Below are positions 56,738 to 64,000 of a DNA stretch of 64,000 nucleotides, piece after piece. Under the pieces are notes generated by a model. The model was not told the origin of the DNA. It was given only the letters and a program-made list of their open reading frames with translations, and did no database searches. Position 1 is the first letter of the stretch, and the number at the start of each line of letters is the position of its first letter. Both the position numbers and the translations under genes were made by a program. The stretch comes from Cryptosporangium phraense (GTDB taxonomy: Bacteria > Actinomycetota > Actinomycetes > Mycobacteriales > Cryptosporangiaceae): the NCBI RefSeq assembly GCF_006912135.1, contig NZ_VIRS01000037.1, forward strand, positions 1 through 64,000, given 5' to 3'.

Positions 56738-57394
56738 TTACTGCGACCGGGCCAAACGCTCCCGAACCTCGTCGAAGTGGCGCCGGACGGCATCCTCGAC
56801 GGCCGCGCCGTCGCCGGTGAGCAGCGCGTCGATGATCCGCTCGTGGCGCTGGGCCAGCGCGGCCGCGGTCTCCGAGCGCTCCCCGATCGACGGCTCGGCG
56901 TTCGCGTAGGCCCGCCAGAACACGCCGATCAGGTCCTTGGCCAGCGCATTACCGGCCGCTTCGCAGAGGATCTGGTGGAACCGGCGGTCGGCGTCGGCCG
57001 AGTCGGGCGCGCCCGCGGCCATCGTCGCCACGCAGGCGCGCAGCTCAGCGACCGTGTCGGGCGACGGGGTCACCCGCCGGGCCAGCCCCGCCTCCAGTAA
57101 CTCCCGGACGTCGAGCAGGTCGGCCAGCGTGTCGACCGATCGGGCCCGGAACGTCAGCCAGGGGAGCAGGGCCTCCGCGCTGGCCGGCGCGACGAACGTC
57201 CCGTAGCCGTGGCGCACCTCGACGATGCCCTGGGCCTGCAGCGCCTTGATCGCCTCGCGCAGCGGACCGCGGCTGGTCTGCAGGTCGGCCGTGAGCTGGG
57301 CCTCGGTGGGCAGCGGGGCGCCCGGCGCAAGGTTTTGCTCGGTGATCAGGCCGACGATCGCGTCGGCCAGCTCGGCACTGCGGGAAGGACGCAC
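56738..57394 (-). CDS. FadR-type GntR transcriptional regulator (218 aa)
   Basis: An N-terminal winged helix (about 5-75; 'LPTEAQLTADLQTSRGPLREAIKALQ', 'GIVEVRHGYGTFV') and an all-helical FCD effector domain define the FadR subfamily of GntR regulators. GTG 57394 is chosen because the domain begins there; a frame to 57424 would run into the operator. It is divergent from a NanT-like transporter and NanA/DapA-family lyase gene. It therefore probably senses the sugar acid those proteins handle and represses both directions through the palindromes between the genes. NanR is the functional analogue in other bacteria. Confidence 0.9.
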   Translation of the reverse strand: MRPSRSAELADAIVGLITEQNLAPGAPLPTEAQLTADLQTSRGPLREAIKALQAQGIVEVRHGYGTFVAPASAEALLPWLTFRARSVDTLADLLDVRELLEAGLARRVTPSPDTVAELRACVATMAAGAPDSADADRRFHQILCEAAGNALAKDLIGVFWRAYANAEPSIGERSETAAALAQRHERIIDALLTGDGAAVEDAVRRHFDEVRERLARSQ

Positions 57395-57414
57395 CTGTTG
57401 CCCCCAAAGACGAT

Positions 57415-57424
57415 GTGGTACCAC
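57415..57424. promoter_or_regulatory. Palindrome GTGGTACCAC
   Basis: A perfect 10-bp palindrome in the 70-bp space between the divergent regulator and transporter genes. It is a candidate half of the GntR operator region. Confidence 0.4.
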
Positions 57425-57432
57425 TGTAGTAC

Positions 57433-57446
57433 GTAGGACGTCCTAC
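57433..57446. promoter_or_regulatory. Palindrome GTAGGACGTCCTAC, likely GntR operator
   Basis: A perfect 14-bp palindrome 19 bases before the transporter ATG. Its T-rich/A-rich outer bases and GGAC/GTCC core fit a FadR-type binding site. Binding is inferred. Confidence 0.55.
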
Positions 57447-57464
57447 AATCTCCGGGAGACGGCG

Positions 57465-58859
57465 ATGTCACCTACCAAGCTCAGCGAGTTAGACCCCGGG
57501 CAACGACGAGCATTCATCGCCGCCTGGTTCGGCTACCTGCTCGACGGCTTCGACTTCATACTGATCACGCTCGTCCTCACCGAGATCAGCCAGACGTTCG
57601 ACCTGAGCCTCCCGGTGGCGGCCACGCTGGTCAGCGCCGCATTCGTGTCCCGCTGGTTCGGCGGGCTGGCCCTGGGCGCGCTCGGCGACCGGTTCGGCCG
57701 CAAGCCCGCGATGATCACGTCGATCCTGCTGTTCGCGGCGGGCAGCCTGCTCTGCGGCCTGTCCTGGGACTACTGGTCGCTGTTCGCGTTCCGGGCGATC
57801 GTCGGCCTCGGCATGGCCGGCGAGTACGGGTCGAGCACGACGTTCGTGATGGAGTCCTGGCCCCGGGCGCTACGCAACCGCGCGACCGGGTTCCTGCTCT
57901 CGGCCTATCCGCTGGGCGGGATCCTGGCCGCCCGCGCCTACGCGCTGATCGTTCCGCACACGTCGTGGCGCTGGCTGTTCGTGCTCGGCGCCGTCCCCGC
58001 GCTGTTCGCGCTCTACCTGCGGCGCAGCCTGCCCGAGGCGCACGAGTGGGAGCAGAACCGGCCCACCGAGAAGAGCAGTGCCGCGGTGCTGCTGGGCGGC
58101 CAGCGCACCCCGCTCACGCTGCTGGTCAGCGCGCTGATCGGCGTCTCGCTGGTGTTGCTGTTCAGCGGCCACGCCGGGCCGTTCTACCCGCTGCTGATCC
58201 TCGTCGTCATCGCCGGGTTCGTCACGTTCGCGGTGCAGCTGTCGGGCCGGCTGTGGCCGATGGCCGTCGGCCTGATGGCCGTCGTCTTCTGCGCGTTCCT
58301 GGCCTCCTGGCCGATCCAGTCGCTGCTGCCGACCTACCTCAAGACCGAGCTCCACTACGACGCCGGGCAGGTCGCCAACGCGCTGACCTGGGCCGGGCTG
58401 GGTTACGCGGTCGGCTCGATCGTCGCGGGCAGCCTCGGCGACCGGTTCGGCACCCGGACCACCTACTCGATCGGGCTGCTGATCGCCGCGGTGCTCGTCT
58501 TCCCGGCGTTCGCGCTGGACGGTGCCCACATCGTGTTCGTCTGGATCCTGCTGTTCGCGCTGCAGGCCACCGGGCAGGGCGCGTCCGGGCTGCTGCCGAA
58601 GTTCATCGGCGACCACTACCCGGTCCGCATCCGGGCCGCCGGGCTCGGTTTCACGTACAACGTCGGCGCGCTCGGCGGGGCGGTCGCTCCGCTGGCCGGC
58701 GCGCGGGTGGCCGACTCGCTGGGGCTCGGGCACGCGATGGCGCTGCTCGCCTGCGTCCTGGCCGTGGTGACCGCGGTTTTGGTCGCGTTCGACGTGCCCC
58801 GCCGCCTGGCCCGCCCGGCTCCGGAAGACTCCCCCGTTCTGGAGAAGGAGGCGGTATGA
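57465..58859 (+). CDS. nanT: NanT-like sialic acid/H+ symporter, MFS (464 aa)
   Basis: This is an MFS transporter with 12 or more membrane segments. Its sequence follows Escherichia coli NanT closely from memory: 'RAFIAAWFGYLLDGFDF', 'SRWFGGLALGALGDRFGRKPAMITSI', 'GMAGEYGSSTTFVMESWP', 'SWPIQSLLPTYLKTEL' and 'AAGLGFTYNVGALGGA'. GGGAG precedes ATG 57465 by six bases. Its stop overlaps the lyase start (ATGA), so the two form an operon. Likely substrate: N-acetylneuraminate or a related sugar acid. Specificity cannot be proved from sequence. Confidence 0.85.
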   Translation: MSPTKLSELDPGQRRAFIAAWFGYLLDGFDFILITLVLTEISQTFDLSLPVAATLVSAAFVSRWFGGLALGALGDRFGRKPAMITSILLFAAGSLLCGLSWDYWSLFAFRAIVGLGMAGEYGSSTTFVMESWPRALRNRATGFLLSAYPLGGILAARAYALIVPHTSWRWLFVLGAVPALFALYLRRSLPEAHEWEQNRPTEKSSAAVLLGGQRTPLTLLVSALIGVSLVLLFSGHAGPFYPLLILVVIAGFVTFAVQLSGRLWPMAVGLMAVVFCAFLASWPIQSLLPTYLKTELHYDAGQVANALTWAGLGYAVGSIVAGSLGDRFGTRTTYSIGLLIAAVLVFPAFALDGAHIVFVWILLFALQATGQGASGLLPKFIGDHYPVRIRAAGLGFTYNVGALGGAVAPLAGARVADSLGLGHAMALLACVLAVVTAVLVAFDVPRRLARPAPEDSPVLEKEAV

Positions 58860-59779
58860 AGCTCTCCGGTGTCATCCCTCCGGTCTGCACCCCCCGCGGG
58901 GCCGACGGCGCGCTGGACCGCGCGTCCCTGTCCCGGCTCTGTCACCACCTGGTGGACGACGGGGTGAGCGGCCTGTTCGTCGGCGGCTCCTCCGGAGAAA
59001 CCGCGTTGTTGGACGCGTCGACGCGGCTGGCCGCCCTCGATGTCGCGGTCGAGGCGGCGGCCGGCCGGGTGCCGGTGCTGTACGGGGTGATCGAGACCGG
59101 CACGGCCCGGGTGCTCGAGGCCGCCCGTCCGGCGGCGGCGCACGGGGCGGCGGCGATCGTCGCGACCGTGCCGTTCTACGTGGCTCCGCACCCGGCCGAG
59201 ATCCTGGCCCACTTCGAGGCGCTGGCCGGCGGTGAGCTGCCGGTCGTGGCCTACGATATTCCCTCGGCCACGCACGTGCGGCTGGAGCCGGCCGTCTCGA
59301 TCGCGCTGGCCCGGGAGGGGTACGCGATCGGGCTCAAGGATTCCAGCGGCGACCTGGCCGGTATGCGGTCCGTGGTGAACGCGGTCCGCGACCTGCCGTT
59401 CTCGGTGCTCACGGGCTCGGAGACGATGGCCGACATCGCGCTCGACCTGGGTGCGGACGGGATCGTGCCCGGCCTGGGCAACGTCGACCCGGCCGGGTAC
59501 GTGCGGCTGTACTCCGCGGCCCGGGCCGGTGACCGGGTGGCGGCCGCCGCCGAGCAGGCCCGGTTGACGAAGCTGTTCGGCATCGTCGACGTCGCCGACC
59601 GCACCCGCATCGGGTTCACCGCGGGTGCGCTCGGCGCGTTCAAGGAGGCGCTCGCCTACCAGGGCTGGATCGACTCCCCGTCGATGTGGCCCCCGCTCGG
59701 CGCGCTGGACGACGTCGAGAAGAAGGCCGTCCGCGAGCTGGTGGCGCAGGCCTCAGGCCGCGGCGGCGGCCTCGGCTAG
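58856..59779 (+). CDS. N-acetylneuraminate lyase / dihydrodipicolinate synthase family aldolase (307 aa)
   Basis: A TIM-barrel aldolase of the NanA/DapA family. It has 'GGSSGE' near residue 45, Tyr133 ('VVAYDIP') and Schiff-base Lys161 ('GLKDSSGD'), matching the positions of Tyr137 and Lys165 in E. coli NanA. Length is normal. Overlap with the NanT-like gene points to sialic acid cleavage to N-acetylmannosamine and pyruvate. Other 2-keto-sugar acids are possible, since nanK and nanE are not present here. The 3' end overlaps the convergent drug exporter gene by 27 bp. Confidence 0.88.
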   Translation: MKLSGVIPPVCTPRGADGALDRASLSRLCHHLVDDGVSGLFVGGSSGETALLDASTRLAALDVAVEAAAGRVPVLYGVIETGTARVLEAARPAAAHGAAAIVATVPFYVAPHPAEILAHFEALAGGELPVVAYDIPSATHVRLEPAVSIALAREGYAIGLKDSSGDLAGMRSVVNAVRDLPFSVLTGSETMADIALDLGADGIVPGLGNVDPAGYVRLYSAARAGDRVAAAAEQARLTKLFGIVDVADRTRIGFTAGALGAFKEALAYQGWIDSPSMWPPLGALDDVEKKAVRELVAQASGRGGGLG

Positions 59780-61180
59780 CTGCTCGGCGTCCGGGACCAG
59801 CTGCGGCGAGCTCAGCGCGATGACCAGGTTGACGCCGGCGAAGACGGCGGCCACCAGCAGACCGCGGTGGAAGCCCTCGACCAGCGCGTTCACCGGATCG
59901 CCGCCGCCCGCCACCAGGTCGGTGACCCGCGAGGTGGAGATCGTCGTGATGATCGCCAGCCCGAGCGCGCCGCCGACCTGGTAGCCGGCGGTCACCACGC
60001 CGGAGGCCGCACCCGCGTCGTCGTGCTGCACGTCCGCGACCGCGGCGATCTGCGCCGGGATGCTGACGAACATGATGCCGACGCCGAACAGCAGGAAACC
60101 GGGCAGCAGATCGGTCGCGTAGCTGCCGGTCGCCCCGGCCTGGGTGAGCAGCCACAGCCCGGCCACGCTCACCACCGCGCCGACGAGCATCACCGGCCGG
60201 GTGCCGATCCGGGCCACCAGCTGGGAGGCGCCGACCGCGGCCACGATCGCGGCCACACCCATCGGCAGGAACTCGAAGCCGGTCTCCAGCGCCGACAGGC
60301 CGCGCACCTGCTGCAGGAAGATCGCGGTCAGGAAGAACATGGCCAGGAACGCGGCGCCGTTCAGCGCGAGCACGGCGGTGGCGGTGCTCATGCCTCGGGA
60401 GCGGAACAGCCGCATCGGCACCAGCGGAGCCGCGCTCCGGCGCTCGACCACGACGAACGCGGCCAGCAGGACGACGGCCGCGACCAGCGAACCGATCACC
60501 TCACCGGAACTCCAGCCGAGCGGCTCGGCCCGGATGACGCCGAAGATCAGCGCCAGCACGCCGCCGGTGGCCAGCACGGCGCCGGCCGCGTCGAACGTGC
60601 GCGGGCCCTCGGTCTCGACCTTGCTCTCGCGGATGATGCCCGGCGTGACCGCGATCAGCACGGCCGCGATCGGCACGTTGACGAAGAAGACCCACTCCCA
60701 GCCGGCGCTGTCGACGAGCACGCCGCCGGCGATGACACCGAGCGTGCCGCCCAGGCCGGCCAGACCACCCCAGATGCCGAGCGCGATGTTGCGCTCGCGG
60801 CCGTGCGCGAACGTGACCGTGAGGATCGAGAGCGCGGCCGGGGAGAGCAGCGCGCCGCCCAGCCCCTGCACGGCCCGGACCGCGATCAGGACCTCCTGGG
60901 ACTGCGCGAGCCCGCCGCCCAGCGACGCCACCGCGAACAGCGCCAGGCCGACGACGAACAGCCGCCGACGCCCGAGCAGGTCGGCTGCCCGGCCGCCGAG
61001 CAGCAGGAACCCGCCGAAGACCAGCGTGTAGGCGCTGATCACCCACTGCAGGTTGTCGGGGGTGAAAGCCAGGTCTTTCTGGATGTCGGGGAGCGCGACG
61101 TTAACGATCGTCACGTCCAGAACCACCATGAATTGAGCCAGGGCCAGCACCGCAAGGGTGGCCCACGGGCTGCGTCGCAT
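59753..61180 (-). CDS. DHA2-family MFS multidrug exporter (475 aa)
   Basis: This is an EmrB/QacA-type 14-TM drug/H+ antiporter. Visible are 'LAQFMVVLDVTIVNVALPDIQ' (motif D1), 'LGGRAADLLGRRRLF' (motif A), 'RAVQGLGGALLSPAALSI' (motif B) and 'GWEWVFFVNVP'. The preferred start is ATG 61180 ('MRRSPWATLA'); a longer frame reaches through the operator region. It is divergent from a tetR gene with repeated operator-like sites between, so it is probably repressed by that TetR protein and induced by its substrate, which is unknown. Confidence 0.92.
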   Translation of the reverse strand: MRRSPWATLAVLALAQFMVVLDVTIVNVALPDIQKDLAFTPDNLQWVISAYTLVFGGFLLLGGRAADLLGRRRLFVVGLALFAVASLGGGLAQSQEVLIAVRAVQGLGGALLSPAALSILTVTFAHGRERNIALGIWGGLAGLGGTLGVIAGGVLVDSAGWEWVFFVNVPIAAVLIAVTPGIIRESKVETEGPRTFDAAGAVLATGGVLALIFGVIRAEPLGWSSGEVIGSLVAAVVLLAAFVVVERRSAAPLVPMRLFRSRGMSTATAVLALNGAAFLAMFFLTAIFLQQVRGLSALETGFEFLPMGVAAIVAAVGASQLVARIGTRPVMLVGAVVSVAGLWLLTQAGATGSYATDLLPGFLLFGVGIMFVSIPAQIAAVADVQHDDAGAASGVVTAGYQVGGALGLAIITTISTSRVTDLVAGGGDPVNALVEGFHRGLLVAAVFAGVNLVIALSSPQLVPDAEQLAEAAAAA

Positions 61181-61211
61181 GTCGTCTGCCTGTCTCTTGG
61201 ATGTACGCAGT

Positions 61212-61262
61212 ACATGTACGTCGTATAGGAACCGCTGACAGGCAAACATGTACGTCGTATAG
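61212..61262. promoter_or_regulatory. Two 17-bp direct repeats, candidate TetR operators
   Basis: ACATGTACGTCGTATAG occurs at 61212-61228 and again at 61246-61262, a 34-bp period. Each contains the near-palindrome TACGTCGTA. They fill the gap between the divergent exporter and tetR genes, the second ending 9 bases before the tetR ATG, so they fit autoregulation. Confidence 0.65.
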
Positions 61263-61271
61263 TTGTCAACC

Positions 61272-61940
61272 ATGGCGAGGAGACGCAGCGACGAACGGCT
61301 CAGCCGGGAACGGATCGTGGAGTGCGCGATCGCGCTGGCCGACGCCGAGGGCCTGGAGGCGGTCACGATCCGGCGGCTGGCTCAGGACCAGGGCGTCACG
61401 CCGATGGCCCTGTACTGGCACTTCAAAGACAAGGAGCTGTTGCTCGACGGCATCGCCGAGCGGCTGCTCTCCGACGTCGTGCTGCCGCCCGCCTCGGACG
61501 AACCCTGGCCCGAGCAGCTGCGCGCGGTGCTGTCGGCTCTCCTCGTCGTGCTCGACGCCCACCCGGCGGTCGCCAACCTCGTCGAGATGCGGGTGCTGCT
61601 CTCGGACCGGGGCATGGAGATCGCCGAGCACACGCTGGGCATCCTGCGCGGGGCCGGATTCGGCCCGGAGCAGGCGGCCCAGCTGTCCGGCCACGCGCTG
61701 CAGTCGATCATCTCGATGGTGACGCGCAAGCCCGGGCTGATGGTGGGCGAGGACCCGGCCCGGCGCGAGGAGCTGCTCCGCGAGAAGAAGGCCGCGTTCG
61801 CCGCGCTGTCGCCGGAGCGCTTCCCGAACGTGGTGGCCTCGGCCGACGCGTTCACGGTCTGCGGCGACGAACCCGCCTACTTCGAGCTCGGGCTCGACCT
61901 GTTCATCGCGGGCGTGCGGGGTGTCCGACCGGCAGCGTGA
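61272..61940 (+). CDS. TetR-family transcriptional repressor (222 aa)
   Basis: The N-terminal helix-turn-helix ('TIRRLAQDQGVTPMALYWHFKDKELLLDGIAE') is typical of TetR proteins with a tetracycline-repressor-like C-terminal ligand domain. ATG 61272 is the first codon after the operator repeats; a TTG three codons earlier overlaps them. It likely controls the divergent DHA2 exporter. The last 38 bp overlap the convergent sensor kinase gene. Confidence 0.92.
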   Translation: MARRRSDERLSRERIVECAIALADAEGLEAVTIRRLAQDQGVTPMALYWHFKDKELLLDGIAERLLSDVVLPPASDEPWPEQLRAVLSALLVVLDAHPAVANLVEMRVLLSDRGMEIAEHTLGILRGAGFGPEQAAQLSGHALQSIISMVTRKPGLMVGEDPARREELLREKKAAFAALSPERFPNVVASADAFTVCGDEPAYFELGLDLFIAGVRGVRPAA

Positions 61941-63666
61941 TGGCCAGCCGGGTGCCGGCACCCGGGTGGCTCTCGAGCGTGGTGGTGCCGTGCAGGGCCC
62001 GGATCCGGGCGTCGATGCCGGCCAGCCCGCCGCCGGGCACGACCCGGGCCCCGCCCGGTCCGTCGTCGGCGACCGTGCCGTGCAGCCAGCCGTCGGCCTC
62101 GGTGACGTCGACCCGGACGTGCGCGCCCGGGGCGTACTTGGCGACGTTCGTCAGCCCCTCGCACAGCGCGAAGTACGTCGTCGCCTCGACCGCGGGCGGC
62201 TTGCGCCGGGCGTCCACGGTGAACCGGACGGCCAGGCCGAGGCGGGCGGCGACCTCGTCCAACGCCGGGCCCAGACCGTCGGTGCGCAGTACCGGAGGGC
62301 GCAGGCCGAGGGCCAGCGCCTCCAGGTCGCCGATCGTGGCGATCACCTCGTCCCGGCAGGAGGCGGCGGCCGACCGGGGCGGGTCCGGCAGGCCGGCGTC
62401 GGCCAGCCGGCCGAGGTGGTCGGCCAGCGCGGTCAGGCGCCGCTGCGCGCCGGCCCGCAGGTCGTTCGCCAGCCGCAGACGCTCCGCGGTCTCGCGCTCC
62501 CCCACCCGGGCCTGGGCGGCCAGGACCTGTTCGAGCTGGGCCGTGGCCACGGCCTGCAGTTGCGCGGTCAGCAGGGCCTGGCTGCCCGCCCGGAGCACCG
62601 CGTCGACCATCCCCGGACGCCGTCGCAGGCCGTCGTCGAGGTCGACCAGCGCCAGCGGCTGACGCTCGTCGGTGCGGGCCTCGACCCACCAGCGGCCGGT
62701 GTCGGTCCGTTCCGGCCGCACCCGGCCCGCGCGGTCGACGTAGCCCTGCTCGGCCGGGACCCAGAACAGCAGCTCGAGCCCCGGGTCGCGTAACGCGGTC
62801 GCCAGCGCGTCCCGCACCGTGACGACCGAGGTCGTCGCCGACGTCATCCGCACCACCCGGTGGGGCGCGTCGACCTCGCGCCAGCGTTCGCGCAGCGCTC
62901 CGGAGAGCAGCGCCAGCGGCACCGCGGTGGCGACGCCGGTCAGCACGACGTAGAACGACAGCAGCGCGTCGAGCTCGGTCCAGGCGTCGGAGTGGGTCGT
63001 GAGGACGCCGGCGATCACCCCGAAGATGCCGGTGACCAGCAGCACCGGGAGCACCGACGGCCGGTCGAGCGCGGACAGCCGGCGGGCCCGGCGGACCAGC
63101 AGCACGACGAACCAGGCGGCCAGCACCACCTGACCGGCGATGACGACCTGGATCGCCCGGTCGAACACCCAGCGCTCCGACGCGAGGTTCGGCCAGACCA
63201 CGTCCGGGTGCAGGCCGTTCCACTCCGGACGCGAGACCAGCGCGACGACGAACTGCCCGCCCAGGAGCACGACCGCGGAGTACAGCACCCAGCCGCGCTC
63301 GGCCCGCCCGGTCAGGCGTCCGCCCGGGAACAGCAGGACGGCCGAGCCGGCCAGCAGGTAGAACGCGCCCTGGGCGTAGAACGAGAGCTGCGGCCAGAGG
63401 CCGCGGTTCCAGGAGACGGTCCAGGCCAGCGAGCCGCAGACCGCGGCGGCCAGCAGCAGGACGCCGACCCGGCGGCGGCCGTCGCCGGCGTCGACCAGCA
63501 GCCCGCCGGCCGCACCGAAACCCGCGCTGAGCGCGCAGGTGAGCGCGGCCGCGGCGAGGTGGGAGGACCAGTACGGCGCGCCGCAGACGAACGTGAGCAG
63601 GCCGACCACCAGCCCGAGGAACGCGGCTCGCCCGGCCTGGCCGGGGACGTTTCCGACGGCGCCCAC
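61903..63666 (-). CDS. NarL-class membrane sensor kinase lacking the phospho-accepting His (587 aa)
   Basis: About eight hydrophobic segments occupy the first 270 residues. A GAF-like linker, a HisKA_3-type dimerisation helix and a HATPase_c domain follow. In this family the helix reads 'RDLHDGAQQRL'; here it reads N-D-L-R-A-G-A-Q-R-R-L, with Arg404 (codon at 62455-62457) in place of His. The ATP-binding boxes look intact: 'EGLTNVAKYAPG' (N box), 'DDGPGGA' (G1) and 'GGGLAGI' (G2). No response regulator gene is adjacent. It may be a pseudokinase, a heterodimer partner or an ATP-dependent sensor. Start GTG 63666. Confidence 0.85.
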   Translation of the reverse strand: MGAVGNVPGQAGRAAFLGLVVGLLTFVCGAPYWSSHLAAAALTCALSAGFGAAGGLLVDAGDGRRRVGVLLLAAAVCGSLAWTVSWNRGLWPQLSFYAQGAFYLLAGSAVLLFPGGRLTGRAERGWVLYSAVVLLGGQFVVALVSRPEWNGLHPDVVWPNLASERWVFDRAIQVVIAGQVVLAAWFVVLLVRRARRLSALDRPSVLPVLLVTGIFGVIAGVLTTHSDAWTELDALLSFYVVLTGVATAVPLALLSGALRERWREVDAPHRVVRMTSATTSVVTVRDALATALRDPGLELLFWVPAEQGYVDRAGRVRPERTDTGRWWVEARTDERQPLALVDLDDGLRRRPGMVDAVLRAGSQALLTAQLQAVATAQLEQVLAAQARVGERETAERLRLANDLRAGAQRRLTALADHLGRLADAGLPDPPRSAAASCRDEVIATIGDLEALALGLRPPVLRTDGLGPALDEVAARLGLAVRFTVDARRKPPAVEATTYFALCEGLTNVAKYAPGAHVRVDVTEADGWLHGTVADDGPGGARVVPGGGLAGIDARIRALHGTTTLESHPGAGTRLAITLPVGHPARPR

Positions 63667-63716
63667 GTCCAGATGTTACGGAGCGCCGGGCCGGCCCGTT
63701 GACCCCCGTCCAACGG

Positions 63717-64000
63717 TCAGTGGACGGGCGCGTGCTCCCCGTCGACCGGGGCGGTGCGCCGGACCAGCAGGGCCGCGGCCACCGCGACCAGCGAGACGAT
63801 GCCGCCGGCGACGAACGCGGCCCGGACGCCGTCGGCGGTCGCGGACGCCTGGGACACGCCCCCGACCAGCTCGGACGCGGTCGTCCGGGACAGGACCGTG
63901 ATGAACAGCGCGGTGCCGGCCGCGCCCGCGAGCTGCTGCAGCGTGCTGAGCACCGCGCTGCCGTGGCCGTACAGGTCGGTGGGCAGGCTGCCCAGCGCGG
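63717..64000 (-). CDS. C-terminal end of an MFS (DHA2-like) exporter (5' part outside window)
   Basis: 94 codons remain. The fragment 'LYGHGSAVLSTLQQLAGAAGTALFITVLS' plus a final membrane segment and basic, short tail match the C-terminus of 14-TM drug exporters. The start lies beyond 64000. It is upstream of, and in the same direction as, the sensor kinase, with a 50-bp gap containing the palindrome GGGCCGGCCC. Confidence 0.8.
   Translation of the reverse strand, partial: ALGSLPTDLYGHGSAVLSTLQQLAGAAGTALFITVLSRTTASELVGGVSQASATADGVRAAFVAGGIVSLVAVAAALLVRRTAPVDGEHAPVH

Noticed and set aside
1-64000. rRNA, tRNA, insertion sequences, phage or integrase genes, attachment sites
   Set aside because: None was recognised on either strand; island status is inferred only from gene content.

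Overview
This is a high-GC actinomycete chromosome segment: strong G/C at third codon positions, GTG starts, a type VII secretion (T7SS/ESX) cluster, and FadR- and TetR-type regulators. The exact genus cannot be fixed from the sequence; a Micromonosporales, Cryptosporangium or Frankia-like lineage would fit. Coding density is very high. No gap over 300 bases lacks a gene, and I saw no rRNA, tRNA, insertion sequence or CRISPR array.

Positions 1-55280 are one T7SS island. A divergent control region (about 49483-49606) drives eccC-mycP-DM9 rightward and a very long run of genes leftward: eccD, eccB, two WXG100-family genes, a small helical protein, a Gly/Asn- and LPDGT-repeat protein, a YbaB-like protein, an EspC-like protein, a 163-residue unknown, and one giant gene of about 37.4 kb. 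The giant gene encodes about 12,450 residues. It has a T7SS-type helical N-terminus followed by a mosaic of duplicated modules: five amidoligase-like domains (three with intact motifs, two degenerate, alternating), five cysteine-protease-like (C80-type) domains, two copies of a roughly 1,800-residue unknown module, two coiled-coil regions, and about seventeen small alpha/beta repeats. A second large gene (1-3668, cut by the window) follows behind its own promoter and carries similar alpha/beta units plus low-complexity tails. A shared 30-bp promoter-like element of ECF-sigma type precedes eccD, eccC and this second gene, so the machine and its cargo look co-regulated.

I read the island as a dedicated secretion system for a giant, possibly self-processing, amide-ligase effector. 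Unusual parts are a mycosin that has lost its catalytic serine and oxyanion asparagine, and a DM9 lectin-like gene overlapping it. EccE and EccA are not in the window.

Positions 55249-64000 are ordinary accessory genes: a membrane diguanylate cyclase, a FadR-type regulator divergent from a NanT-like sialic acid transporter and a NanA/DapA-family lyase, a TetR regulator divergent from a 14-TM drug exporter, a sensor kinase whose phospho-accepting histidine is replaced by arginine, and the C-terminal end of another MFS exporter.
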